From contig CAIIXF020000011.1 of NCBI GenBank assembly GCA_903813345.2, positions 27,706,166-27,770,165 of the forward strand: a DNA stretch of 64,000 nt, written 5' to 3'. Position 1 is the first letter of the stretch, and every line of letters begins with the position of its first letter. The DNA comes from Owenia fusiformis (Eukaryota > Annelida > Polychaeta > Sabellida > Oweniidae). A model generated the notes under the pieces. The model was not told the DNA's origin. It ran no database searches and saw nothing but the letters and a program-made list of their open reading frames with translations. Positions 46,031-56,119 of the stretch are shown here, in pieces. The position numbers were made by a program, and so were the translations under genes.

Positions 46031-46250
46031 TGCATAGAGAACTTTTTTATTGAAATCTTGCGGTTGAAATAAGCTGGATTAGTGAACACTGGTAATTAGA
46101 TAAAATTCAGCTTTGTGTCAGGACTAGGCCTACTGGCAAGGTTTACAACTGCAGGATTTCAATACACTATAATGTGGGGATGAATCAGAAAATCAACCTC
46201 ACACAGATTAAAGCGTTCATAAACCTAATTCTCTTTTGTAAGTAATGGGT

Positions 46251-46266
46251 GGCCCTGAAAAGGGCC
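46251..46266 (-). promoter_or_regulatory. Histone mRNA 3' stem-loop, H1 copy A
   Basis: On the minus strand this reads GGCCCTTTTCAGGGCC, a 6-bp stem with a 4-base loop matching the replication-dependent histone consensus. It begins 30 nt after the stop. A purine-rich ACAAAAGAGAATTAG stretch follows, like the histone downstream element. Confidence 0.95.
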
Positions 46267-46296
46267 TTTGGGTTTGTGTTGGTTGAAAGCTAGTGT

Positions 46297-46848
46297 TTAC
46301 TTCTTGGCTGGTTTCTTTGCTGCTGCCTTCTTCTTGGGAGATTTCTTTGCAGCTGGCTTCTTTGGTTTGGCAGCCTTCTTGGTTGGAGTCTTCTTAACTG
46401 CCTTCTTGGCTGCTGGCTTCTTTGCAGCTTTCTTGGGTGTTTTTGGTTTCTTTGCTGCCTTCTTTGGGGTCTTTACTTTCTTCTCTTTCTTGGCCACTGG
46501 TTTCTTTGCCTTGGGTTTCTTGGCAGCTGGTTTCTTCTTCACTACCTTGACCTTCTTTGGCTTCTCTACCTTGCCAATTTTGAAAGAGCCAGATGCACCA
46601 GTTCCTTTCGTTTGCTTGAGAGCACCATTCTTCACACCAGCACGAAGAGCCATCTTCAGGTGAGAGTTGACAGCTGCATCACCACCAAGGTCCTTGAAGT
46701 TGGACTGGATGTATTTCAGGATTGCAACTCGGCTGGATCCTGTACGATCTTTCAATGAAGTAATCGCTTGCTGGATCATCTCGCTGTATTTGGGATGGTT
46801 GGAAACCTTCTTTGGCTTTGCTGCCTTCTTTGCTGCTGTGTCTGCCAT
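46297..46848 (-). CDS. H1: Histone H1, copy A (183 aa)
   Basis: Linker histone that binds nucleosomal DNA at entry and exit and compacts chromatin. Residues 1-16 are a Lys/Ala-rich head; 17-92 form the winged-helix globular domain (HPKYSEMIQQAIT, GSSRVAILKYIQ, GALKQTKGTGASGSFKIGK); 93-183 are a Lys/Ala/Pro tail with TPKKAAKK and SPKK-type repeats. It is a single exon. The stem-loop behind it and TATA box before it indicate S-phase type expression. Differs from copies B and C at a handful of positions (TPTKKAAK here, TPSKKAAK there). Confidence 0.97.
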   Translation of the reverse strand: MADTAAKKAAKPKKVSNHPKYSEMIQQAITSLKDRTGSSRVAILKYIQSNFKDLGGDAAVNSHLKMALRAGVKNGALKQTKGTGASGSFKIGKVEKPKKVKVVKKKPAAKKPKAKKPVAKKEKKVKTPKKAAKKPKTPKKAAKKPAAKKAVKKTPTKKAAKPKKPAAKKSPKKKAAAKKPAKK

Positions 46849-46929
46849 TGTTATGTGTAGGTCGAATGTCTCCGAAGTACTCTGATCAGATAAAACGAAC
46901 GTATGAAACTATGACGAAGGGTTTGTAGA

Positions 46930-46935
46930 TTTATA
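46930..46935 (-). promoter_or_regulatory. TATA box of H1 copy A
   Basis: TATAAA on the minus strand, 82 bp before the ATG, next to a conserved GCGCGGACGTTAG block and a CCGGAAGT (ETS-like) site upstream. The same block precedes copies B and C. Confidence 0.75.
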
Positions 46936-48852
46936 CAAATCGCGCGGACGTTAGAGAACAAACTTCCGGTTTTACTGAATAAGAATCAAAATGTCTGCTG
47001 TGATTTTCAAAGTGTGCTTGTCGATATTTTCTAAACATTAATTTCTATACTAATTGGCATTAATATATATGATTTGTTGAACTATATAGAAAGTCATGGT
47101 ACTATATTTTATCGCAAAATAATAGTTGATACACTGCATTAGTTGCTTAATGCGAATTTTACTGTTTGAATGTCATTTGTTGAATAAAAATTCTTCGAAA
47201 TTCTACTTCGTAAGTGTTTATCGCAACGAAATTGACAGAAATGTATTAACTTTTATTTATAAACAATATTTCCAACATATATGTTATAAGCCTAAACCTA
47301 ATTCAGAAACATTATGCTTAAATAACGAGTCGAAATTAATCATTGAATTTGGGTAACAAACACACTTTATTTTGATTGGCCGCCATTTTGTTCTCAAGAT
47401 CGTAAAATTCCAGAATGTTTTCCTGTTTAGTGCGATCGAATCACATTGAACAACACAACAAAACAATAATAAAACAATAGAAATACACCAAAGCATTAAT
47501 TACCTGTTCGAAATAGCAGCTTTCTAACTTGGGAAACGCTCTAATAACAGTAATTGCGTTACCTCCATTGAAATACATAATGAGAAATCTGGGTCAAGAA
47601 TTCGTGAATATAAGATAACTGTTTTAGACAATTCACCAATTTATAGCAATTTCAATCATCATTCTGAGAATTTGACTGATTAATTACATCATTGTGATGC
47701 ATTCAAAAGCATTGAAACGACTTTTAATCATCACGTTCTGATAATTCAGGTATTTTTGATGGGGATTGCGTTTTAACGTTTGGTTGTGCCTTATGCTACT
47801 TGAATTTTCGAAAAGTTTTGAAAAACGGAATACATCCCGGAATTCATGCATTGGTGTACTTTCTAAGAGTGTTTTGGTTTCACGTTTCATTTGATATTAT
47901 GATTAAATCTCTCCCGGAGACTATCAGACCCAAGTAAAATTATCATTCAGTTCAATCATGGGCTTTCAACTACTAGAAAGCCCATGGGTTCAATAATCAG
48001 AATTGTGCTTTACACTGGATACTAAATAAGTAAAATAAGAGCCTATATAAAGTAAAATATAATGTGTATCTTGAAAAATATATAATTACCGAAAATACAA
48101 AACAAAGCTGAGACAGACCATACATTAGAGGCCCGATGAAATTAAAGCAGAAAATCCACATGATACATAAAATGTTCAGATAATTTTGTTAAAGATGAAC
48201 TGCATTTCGTTATGAGATGTGAAACTGTGAAAATAAACGTACTCTTATACTGCATATTAGATCAAATTAAAATCATGGACATGTCTAAGGAAAACAAGTC
48301 CCTGTACATTAAGTCATACAAATAAGTATTGAGGAAGTTTACGTTTCATTGAAGAAAGGGATGTCTATAACTTATTGCATGTATCCAACAAAACTGTAAT
48401 GTATGAATGTAATTTGTAATGATAGATTCAAATTTGGCAATGTCCTGACAATATACCGTGGCCATGCCTTAATAAATTCTCATGGAATATTCAAAAGCAT
48501 GTTCATTGTGCTATCATACCCCATACGTATTCTAGATGCTGATCATTATTTAGACGAACTAGTGTACTTTCCTGGATTCAAGTCCTCATCCCTGTCAGGG
48601 GCGCAGCCAGCTTTCAATCAGAGAGGTTGTGCGATCACCAAAATATTTTCGGTTTTTCAGTCGGGGGGGGTGCGATCGTGGCATAAATTTGTTTTCAAGA
48701 TGTTTTGAAATCTACAAAAATTGATGCAACTTGCGGTCGCACCGCCCCCCCCCCCCCTTACACTTATGACTCAGGAAAAATATTGCATATCACAATCCTC
48801 CCAAGATGAGGCAATCTGGTCTAGTAACAGTATAAGAACACATAATTGAAAC
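46936..48852. other. H1 copy A 5' flank
   Basis: Duplicated upstream sequence with no gene. AAACACA (47358-47364, plus strand) and ATTGGCCGCCATTTTG just after it are conserved in all three units about 500 bp from the H1 start. The former matches the H1-box sequence but is unusually distant. A 76-codon frame (47126-47356) is open in A and B but broken in C. Confidence 0.7.
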
Positions 48853-48856
48853 CCGG

Positions 48857-49021
48857 TGTGAAAGAAATGATGGTCCCCCAGGGATTATGGTCCCTTTTCT
48901 TAACGGCCCTTACTGGCCCTGATTGCGTATAAGATAATGAGGGAAAGAGTTGTATTTAGGTCACCATATAAATCAATGGAGAGTAGGACCATAATTTGAT
49001 AGGACCTCCTACCCCTTTACA
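48857..49021. mobile_element. 165-bp MITE with CCGG flanks
   Basis: TGTGAAAG and CTTTACA are inverted ends. CCGG on each side (48853-48856 and 49022-49025) is a 4-bp target duplication. The matching place between units B and C (54177-54180) has one CCGG and no insert, so it is a clean empty site. Confidence 0.85.
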
Positions 49022-49072
49022 CCGGAATTGACACATATTCATAAACCTAATTCTCTTTTGTTAATAATGGGT

Positions 49073-49088
49073 GGCCCTGAAAAGGGCC
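49073..49088 (-). promoter_or_regulatory. Histone mRNA 3' stem-loop, H1 copy B
   Basis: Same GGCCCTTTTCAGGGCC element as copy A, 30 nt past the stop, followed by a purine-rich AACAAAAGAGAATTAG stretch. Confidence 0.95.
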
Positions 49089-49118
49089 TTTGGGTTTGTG
49101 TTGGTTGAAAGCTAGAGT

Positions 49119-49670
49119 TTACTTCTTGGCTGGTTTCTTTGCTGCTGCCTTCTTCTTGGGAGATTTCTTTGCAGCTGGCTTCTTTGGTTTGGCAGCCTTC
49201 TTGGATGGAGTTTTCTTTACTGCCTTCTTGGCTGCTGGTTTCTCGGCGGCCTTCTTGGGTGTTTTAGGTTTCTTTGCTGCCTTCTTTGGGGTCTTTACTT
49301 TCTTCTCTTTCTTGGCCACTGGTTTCTTTGCCTTGGGTTTCTTGGCAGCTGGTTTCTTCTTCACTACCTTGACCTTCTTTGGCTTCTCTACCTTGCCAAT
49401 TTTGAAGGAGCCAGATGCACCAGTTCCTTTCGTTTGCTTGAGAGCACCATTCTTCACACCAGCACGAAGAGCCATCTTCAGGTGAGAGTTGACAGCTGCA
49501 TCACCACCAAGGTCCTTGAAGTTGGACTGGATGTATTTCAGGATTGCAACTCGGCTGGATCCTGTACGATCTTTCAATGAAGTGATCGCTTGCTGGATCA
49601 TCTCGCTGTATTTGGGATGGTTTGAAACCTTCTTTGGCTTTGCTGCCTTCTTTGCTGCTGTGTCTGCCAT
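49119..49670 (-). CDS. H1: Histone H1, copy B (183 aa)
   Basis: It has the same length and globular domain as copy A. Tail differences include AAEKPAAKK in place of AAKKPAAKK and TPSKKAAK in place of TPTKKAAK. Intact frame, TATA box and stem-loop suggest it is active. The long antisense ORF opposite the gene is a shadow of its biased codons. Confidence 0.97.
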   Translation of the reverse strand: MADTAAKKAAKPKKVSNHPKYSEMIQQAITSLKDRTGSSRVAILKYIQSNFKDLGGDAAVNSHLKMALRAGVKNGALKQTKGTGASGSFKIGKVEKPKKVKVVKKKPAAKKPKAKKPVAKKEKKVKTPKKAAKKPKTPKKAAEKPAAKKAVKKTPSKKAAKPKKPAAKKSPKKKAAAKKPAKK

Positions 49671-49762
49671 TGTTAGCTGTAGGTTGCTGTAGGTCGAAAG
49701 TCTCCGAAGTGCTGTGATCAGGTAAAACTGAACGTATGAAACTTAGACAAATGTTTTGTTGA

Positions 49763-49768
49763 TTTATA
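49763..49768 (-). promoter_or_regulatory. TATA box of H1 copy B
   Basis: TATAAA, minus strand, 93 bp before the ATG, in the same CGCGCGGACGTTAG context as copy A. Confidence 0.75.
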
Positions 49769-51360
49769 CAAATCGCGCGGACGTTAGAGAACAAACTTCC
49801 GGTTTTTACTGAATAAGAATCAAAATGTCTGCTGTGATTTTCAAAGTGTGCTTGTCGATATTTTCTAAACATTAATTTCTATACTAATTAGCATTAATAT
49901 ATATGATTTGGTGAACTTTATAGAAAGTCATGGTACTATATTTTATCGCAAAATAATAGTTGATACACTGCATTGGTTCCTTAATGCGAATTTTACTGTT
50001 TGAATGTCATTTGTTGAATAAAAAATCTTGGAAATTCTACTTCATAAGTGTTTATCGCAACGAAATTGAAAGAAAGGTGTTAATTTTTATTTATAAACAA
50101 TATTTCCAACATATATGTTATAAGGCTGAACCTAATTCAGAAACCTTATCCTTAAATTACGAGTCGAAATTAATTATTGAATTTGGGTAACAAACACACT
50201 TTATTTTGATCGGCCGCCATTTTGTTCTCACCAAGATCGTAAAATTCCAAAATGTTTTCCTGTTTAGTGCGATCGAATAGCATTGAACAACACAACAAAA
50301 CAGTAATAAAACAATAGAAATACACCAAAGCATTAATTAACTGTTCGAAATATCAGCTTTCTAACTTGGGAAATGCTCTAAATAACAGTAATTGCGTTAC
50401 CTCCATTGAAATACATAATGAGAAATCTGGGTCAAGAATTTGTGAATGTAAGATAACTGTTCTAGACAATTCACGTCGTTCTGAGAATTTGATTGATTAA
50501 TTATATCATTGTGATGCATTCAAAAGCATTAAAACGACTTTTAATCATCACTTTCGGATAATTCAGGTATTTTGGATAGGGATTGCGTTTTAACGTTTGG
50601 TTGTGCCTTGGCAGTCTTGGATTTTCGAAAAGTCTGAACGGACTACATGCATGCATGCACTTTCTAAGAGTGTTTTGGATCCACGTTTCATTTCTCGAAA
50701 CCGGGCTTCTTTCTTTACTGCCTTCTTGGCTGCTGGTTTCTTTGCAGCCTTCTTGGGTGTTTTTGGTTTCTTTGCTGCCTTCTTTGGAGTCTTTACTTTC
50801 TTCTCTTTCTTGGCCACTGGTTTCTTTGCCTTGGGTTTCTTGGCAGCTGGTTTCTTCTTCACCACCTTGACCTTCTTTGGCTTCTCTACTTTGCCAATTT
50901 TGAAGGAGCCAGATGCACCAGTTCCTTTCGTTTGCTTGAGAGCACCATTGCTTTGCAAGGTCAATCTTTCCCTTGGATTCCAGGCTTTACCATTAGAGGC
51001 CCCATGATGTGAAACTGTGAAAATAAACGTACTCTTATAATGTTATATTAGATAAAATTAAAATCATGGACATGTCTAAGGAAAACAAGTCCCTGTACAT
51101 TAAGTCATACAAATAAGTATTGAGGAAGTTTACGTTTCATTGAAGAAAGGGATGTCTATTGCATGTATCCAACAAAACTGTAATGTATGAATGTAATTTG
51201 TAATGATAAATTCAAATTTGGCAATGTCCTGACAGTATACCGTGGCCATGCCTTAATAAATTCTCATGGAATATTCAAAAGCATGTTCAGTGTGCTCTAT
51301 CATACCCCATACGCCCCATACGTATTCTAGATGCTGATCATTATTTAGACGAACTAGTGT
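49769..51360. other. H1 copy B 5' flank
   Basis: Homologous to the copy A flank. The stretch matching A 47,895-48,215 is replaced by an H1 gene fragment (50709-50950). Otherwise non-coding. CATACGCCCCATACG is a local small duplication near 51,310. Confidence 0.7.
50709..50950 (-). pseudogene. Truncated histone H1 fragment
   Basis: About 240 bp encode residues 74-151 of H1 in the same strand sense as the complete genes (NGALKQTKGTGASGSFKIGK to AAKKAVKK). There is no start, most of the globular domain is missing, and the tail end is replaced by unrelated sequence. No stem-loop or TATA box accompanies it. It sits inside the duplicated flank, so it was placed there after or during array expansion. 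Confidence 0.93.
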
Positions 51361-52972
51361 CACTGGGGGGTATCGTGAGTGCAACAACACCGTGTTGTTG
51401 CATCAAGATGGCCAGAATTCCGGTGATAGATTTTCGTACGATATTTTGTTTTCCCGATTTAAACCCATTTCTAAGACGAGTTGCTCAATAATCATACACG
51501 TGCAGTTAGCTCATGATCTATATTTTAAAAAACTCTCATTAGTATGCATGTAGCATCATCAAGAAGCGAGAAATTCGCGGTTTTAATTCCTCACTATTGA
51601 TGCAACAACACCACTCTGTTTATTATCAATGATGCAACAACACCAATGTGCTGATGCAAAAACGCCAATATAATGTATCATTGAATATCTAGAAAAACTG
51701 TTTTATGTTCTATTTATAGGTGTTGGTCGGGGCATGAATAAAACGCGTAAGTGCGTGGTTCATGAATGAAACGTATTTTGTTTGGTTCCTTAATGTATTT
51801 GTCTTTATCAAAGTTAAAAGGATATACAAGGTAAACTAAATATATAGGCTAAATATTGAATCCCCGGGAGCCAACCTCATTGATATTGTATCTGAAAAAT
51901 AAAGACTATTCATTTTCTAAATTAAATCCCCTTGATTTACCGTATAGTATGGAAATTGTTTACAAAGAACTAATATAACTAGACTTTGGAAATTGAACAA
52001 GTTCAGTTTCAGACTCCAGATCTAGTCTTTTTTAAGCCGAGTCGTCCAGAAAAAGATGGATGGATGAAATAGGAAGGTGGGATAGGACAGAATAGGATGG
52101 AACGATAGGAGAGAATAGAGAAGAAAGATAGGATATAAATATTGGTTTTATTCCGGGAGACATAATGATATTTCCCGAGGGCCCAGGGGGAATCTGGAAT
52201 TACTGTACCCCTATCAATTTACCTTTTCGGGACCTAAATCCTATTACCTACCTTTTTACTCAATCGGGGAGAACGAATCCAAAGAGAACAATACTTCTAC
52301 ATGTGCGCCGTGCAAGATTTCCAATAGCTCGTCGTGTTTACCGAGAACGAAAGATGTTTGTCCACCATTTTGAATGATACTAACTGGTATCAGGGTCATC
52401 AAGCTATGGAACAGGTGTTTATGAAAATAGATTGGGTTACTATAGCTTGCAATGTTACAGGCGATTGAACTATGTTATAAAACAACTCCCAGAACATTAT
52501 GATATTTAAAAGTATAAATTTCTGAAAATACATATACAGAATCTTCGCCCACAGGACGTGTATTTTGAATGCCTGAGAAGAACGCAAATGGGTACCGGTG
52601 TTGCAATAGTAGCATTTAAAAATCTGTTCCTCCCGAGATTTATGGTCTTCTGAAATAATACTATTAATTGGTGTTGTTGCATCATTGCTCAAATCTAGAG
52701 GAGTGTTGTTGCATCTTCGGTTTGGTGTTGTTGCATCAATAGTGAGGAACTAAAACCGTGAACTTCTTGCTTCTTGATGATGCTACATTTATACCGATGA
52801 CAGTTTCTTTAAATATAGACCGTGCGCTAACTTCACGTGTATGGTTATTGAGAAACTCGTCCTAGAAATGGGTTTAAATTGGGGAAACAACATATCGTAC
52901 GAAAATCTATCACCGGAAGTGTGGCCATCTTGATGCAACAACACGGTGTTGTTGCATCACGATACTCCCCAG
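51361..52972. mobile_element. 1.6-kb fold-back element with long inverted repeats
   Basis: The left end (CACTGGGGGGTATCGTGAG) and right end (reverse complement CTGGGGAGTATCGTGATGC) are inverted and pair for roughly 250 bp at each side (to about 51,620 and from about 52,715). A near-palindrome built on GCAACAACAC and GTGTTGTTGC lies close to each tip. AGTGT occurs on both sides (51356-51360 and 52973-52977); unit A has one AGTGT and no insert (48561-48565). No transposase ORF is seen, so it is non-autonomous. CACTG starts recall EnSpm/CACTA elements, but the right end lacks the first bases. Confidence 0.88.
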
Positions 52973-53026
52973 AGTGTGCTTCCCTGGATTCAAGTCCTCA
53001 TCCCTGTCAGGGGCGCAGCCAGCTTT

Positions 53027-53934
53027 GGGTTTACGTAAAACACCGACCGCCGACCACTGACCACCGACCAGTCACTCTCCACAGTTTGGTACATGTGGTC
53101 GGTGGTCGGCTGACGGTCTTTTACATAAAGATGAAAAAATGCAAATTTAGAAGTAAAACTAAAACTGGGAATCCAATGACTATAGTACCTTTACTAGGTC
53201 GTGATTTAAAAACGTATAATTATCATTTCAAATCACGATGAAAACGTTACATCGTCGTGGTGTGTGATGTCATATTTTTAAGTGATGTTTCAGTTGTTAG
53301 AAGACCAATTTCATCCTGGTTAGTCACTTTGGAAAAAAACGCACGTAACATTGCATTAAGTTCATTCTTCATTCATATGAAACGCAATAACAAAAACACA
53401 CAAACATCGTCGATGTTGACGTCGTAACGTTATGTTTGATTTCTCAGTTGTTAAACGTCAACTGGTAAAATACATTTGATATGACAAAAAAAGCTTTCTA
53501 ATGGTGTACTGAAATGGTAAGTCACTTTTAATCCCGATAAGAGAACGCATGTAACATTATATCGCCGTGTTCAGTATGCAGTAGGCTATGACGATAACAA
53601 ATCATTTTTGTTTCGAAATTGTTAAATTTCAGTAGAAAATTAGGATAGATTTCCGTAGAAACGATAGGTTGGTTAATGATAGGTTAGGACCTACGGCAGG
53701 ACAATTAATCGAGAGGAGACGGTCATGACCGATTTGTTTGCTTGCCATTCGTTGCAAGGTACAAAATCGGTAAAAAACGTTGCCTAGTCCAACGATTGAC
53801 ATTCAAAATCAAATTATTAATATTCTAAGGCTACAAATATGTTCGGTCTTTTACACATTTTCTTCAAACCCTGTTTTGAGGCTACCAGTGGAAAACACCG
53901 ACCGGTCGGTGGGGTCGGTCTTTTCCGTAAACCC
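53027..53934. mobile_element. 908-bp element with 9-bp target duplication
   Basis: GGGTTTACGTAAAACACCG faces CGGTCTTTTCCGTAAACCC. Inside both ends are dense ACCGACC/GGTCGGT repeats. GCCAGCTTT flanks it at 53018-53026 and 53935-53943, a perfect 9-bp duplication; unit A has it once (48606-48614). There is no transposase. The 9-bp duplication and GGG ends fit a Mutator-like class, as an inference. Confidence 0.88.
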
Positions 53935-53943
53935 GCCAGCTTT

Positions 53944-54191
53944 CAGTCAGAGAGGTTGTGCGATCACCAAAATATTTTCGGTTTTTCAGTCGGGGAGTGC
54001 GATCGTGGCATAAATATTATTTTTAGGATTTGTTTTGAATTCCACAAAAATTGATGCAACTTGCGGTCGCACCCCCCCCCCCCTCACACTTATGACTCAG
54101 GAAAAATATTGCATATCACAATCCTCCCAAGATGAGACAATCTGATCTAGTAACAGTATAAGAACACAATTGAAACCCGGAATTGAAACAT
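53944..54191. other. End of H1 unit B
   Basis: Homologous to 48615-48856, including TTCGGTTTTTCAGTCGGGG and a C-run. No gene. Confidence 0.75.
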
Positions 54192-54227
54192 ATTCATAAA
54201 CCTAATTCTCTTTTGTAAGTAATGGGT

Positions 54228-54243
54228 GGCCCTGAAAAGGGCC
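54228..54243 (-). promoter_or_regulatory. Histone mRNA 3' stem-loop, H1 copy C
   Basis: Same GGCCCTTTTCAGGGCC element, 30 nt past the stop, followed by a purine-rich ACAAAAGAGAATTAG stretch. Confidence 0.95.
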
Positions 54244-54273
54244 TTTGGGTTTGTGTTGGTTGAAAGCTAGAGT

Positions 54274-54825
54274 TTATTTCTTGGCTGGTTTCTTTGCTGC
54301 TGCCTTCTTCTTGGGAGATTTCTTTGCAGCTGGCTTCTTTGGTTTGGCAGCCTTCTTGGATGGAGTTTTCTTTACTGCCTTCTTGGCAGCTGGTTTCTTT
54401 GCAGCCTTCTTGGGTGTTTTTGGTTTCTTTGCTGCCTTCTTTGGAGTCTTTACTTTCTTCTCTTTCTTGGCCACTGGTTTCTTTGCCTTGGGTTTCTTGG
54501 CAGCTGGTTTCTTCTTCACTACCTTGACCTTCTTTGGCTTCTCTACCTTGCCGATTTTGAAGGAGCCAGATGCACCAGTTCCTTTCGTTTGCTTGAGAGC
54601 ACCATTCTTCACACCAGCACGAAGAGCCATCTTCAGATGAGAGTTGACAGATGCATCACCACCAAGGTCCTTGAAGTTGGACTGGATGTATTTCAGGATT
54701 GCAACTCGGCTGGATCCTGTACGATCTTTCAATGAAGTAATCGCTTGCTGGATCATCTCGCTGTATTTGGGATGGTTGGAAACCTTCTTTGGCTTTGCTG
54801 CCTTCTTTGCTGCTGTGTCTGCCAT
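54274..54825 (-). CDS. H1: Histone H1, copy C (183 aa)
   Basis: Intact, single exon. It differs from A and B by DASVNSH in place of DAAVNSH in the globular domain. The tail matches copy A apart from TPSKK. Sequence around the gene is nearly the same as in A and B, but the 5' flank beyond 55,000 is clearly more diverged, so C is the oldest unit or the gene part has been homogenised. Confidence 0.97.
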   Translation of the reverse strand: MADTAAKKAAKPKKVSNHPKYSEMIQQAITSLKDRTGSSRVAILKYIQSNFKDLGGDASVNSHLKMALRAGVKNGALKQTKGTGASGSFKIGKVEKPKKVKVVKKKPAAKKPKAKKPVAKKEKKVKTPKKAAKKPKTPKKAAKKPAAKKAVKKTPSKKAAKPKKPAAKKSPKKKAAAKKPAKK

Positions 54826-54914
54826 TGTTAGCTGTAGGGTGCTGTAGAATATCTACGAAGTGCAGTAGTCAGGTGTAACTGAATGTATGAATCTTTGGCC
54901 AAGGCAGTTCTTGA

Positions 54915-54920
54915 TTTATA
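54915..54920 (-). promoter_or_regulatory. TATA box of H1 copy C
   Basis: TATAAA, minus strand, 90 bp before the ATG, in the conserved CGCGCGGACGTTAG context. Confidence 0.75.
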
Positions 54921-56048
54921 CAAATCGCGCGGACGTTAGAGAACGAACTTCCGGTTTTTACTGAATAAGAATCAAAATGTCTGATGTGATTTTCAAAGTG
55001 TGCTTGTCGATTTTTTTTAAACATTATTTTCTATACTAACTTGCATAAATATAAATAATTTTTTGAAGTATTTAGAAGGGTGTGATATTTTATTTTATCA
55101 CAAAATAATAGTTAATGCACTGTATGGATTTCTTAATACGAATTTTACTGTTTGAATGTCATTTGTTGATTAAAAAATCTTCGAAATTCTAATTCATAAG
55201 TGTTTATCGAAACGGAATTGACAGAGAGGCATTAACTTTTATTCATGAACAATATTTCCAACATGTATGTTATAAACTGGAACCAAATTCAGAAACCTTA
55301 TGTTTAGATTACGGGTCGAAATTAATTATTCAATTTGGGTAACAAACACACTTTATTTCGATCGGCCGCCATTTTGGTCTCACAAAGATCGTAAAATACC
55401 GAAATGTTTTCTTGTCCATTGTAATCGAATAATATCAAACAACACGACAAAGCTATAATAAACAATAGAAATATATCGAAGCTTTAAAAAGCTGCTCGAA
55501 ATTATAGCTATCTAAGAGGGAAAACGCTCGAAATAAAATGGATTGTTTTCCTCCATTGAAACACATAAGGGAAAAATCTGGGTCAACTTTTCACACATAT
55601 GAATTCGTGAGTACTGTTCTAGACAATTCCCAAATTTATACCATTTTCCCTAGTCGATTCTGTAAATTTGACTGATCAATTATATCAATGTGATGTATTC
55701 AGAAGTATTGAAACGACTTATAATCTTCGCATTCGGATAATTCGTGTATTTTGGGTGGCGATTGTGTTTTACGTTTGGTTGTGCTTGTCCAATTTTCGAA
55801 AAGTCCCTACGGAATACATGTACTGTACATGTACTTTCCAAGAGTATTGTATTTGGGATCTGCGTTGCATTTGGTATCATATTATAATTGAATCTCTTCT
55901 GGAGATTGTTTCATTGAGTTATGTGCATAGATCATCTGCCTCATTCTTTTTGCCTGATGCATGTCCTACTGCCCCGCCGGGGGTCCTAGGCAAATCTACA
56001 TTGTAAAGGAGCCCAAGATCGCGAAGTCACTTCAAACTAATGTTTTGT
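54921..56048. other. H1 copy C 5' flank
   Basis: Homologous to A and B up to about 55,920, with more substitutions and small indels. No gene. Unit C is incomplete: it lacks the part matching A 47,930-48,856. Confidence 0.7.
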
Positions 56049-56119
56049 AACATAGGCCAAGGATAAAGTAATAGTAAGCCGTATGACAGCTTACTATAAT
56101 TTTTCTCTTGGCCTATGTT
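56049..56119. mobile_element. 71-bp palindromic MITE
   Basis: AACATAGGCCAAGGATAAAG and GCTTACTATAATTTTTCTCT/TGGCCTATGTT form inverted arms of about 30 bp around a CGTATGACA loop. Confidence 0.7.

Larger units (their letters stand above)
44736..46216. other. Intergenic region between Shank and H1 array
   Basis: No gene seen. It holds a half-copy of a Harbinger-like MITE (44839-44868), a 290-bp mariner-like MITE (44871-45160), a 188-bp MITE with 9-bp flanking repeats (45390-45577) and an AGTGGCGGATCTGGG-type repeat from 45846. Confidence 0.8.
46217..48856 (-). repeat. H1 tandem unit A
   Basis: The unit runs from CATAAACCTAATTCTCTTTTG to AACCCGG. The next unit starts at 49038 and a third, partial one at about 54192. 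Gene, 5' flank (conserved to about 48,850) and microsatellite-like C/G runs are all duplicated. Unit A keeps the empty target sites of the two elements inserted in unit B (48561-48565 and 48606-48614). Confidence 0.85.

Noticed and set aside
46268-46663. Long plus-strand ORFs opposite each H1 gene
   Set aside because: They are antisense shadows of Lys/Ala-rich codons (Phe/Leu/Gly-rich translations).
47126-47356. A 76-codon frame conserved in H1 units A and B (47126-47356 and 49960-50190)
   Set aside because: It starts at TTG, unit C carries a stop in the same frame, and the similarity is explained by the DNA duplication.
51361-52972. Firm EnSpm/CACTA assignment of the fold-back element
   Set aside because: CACTG is present at one end only and the flanking repeat is 5 bp rather than the usual 2-4, so the superfamily is left open.
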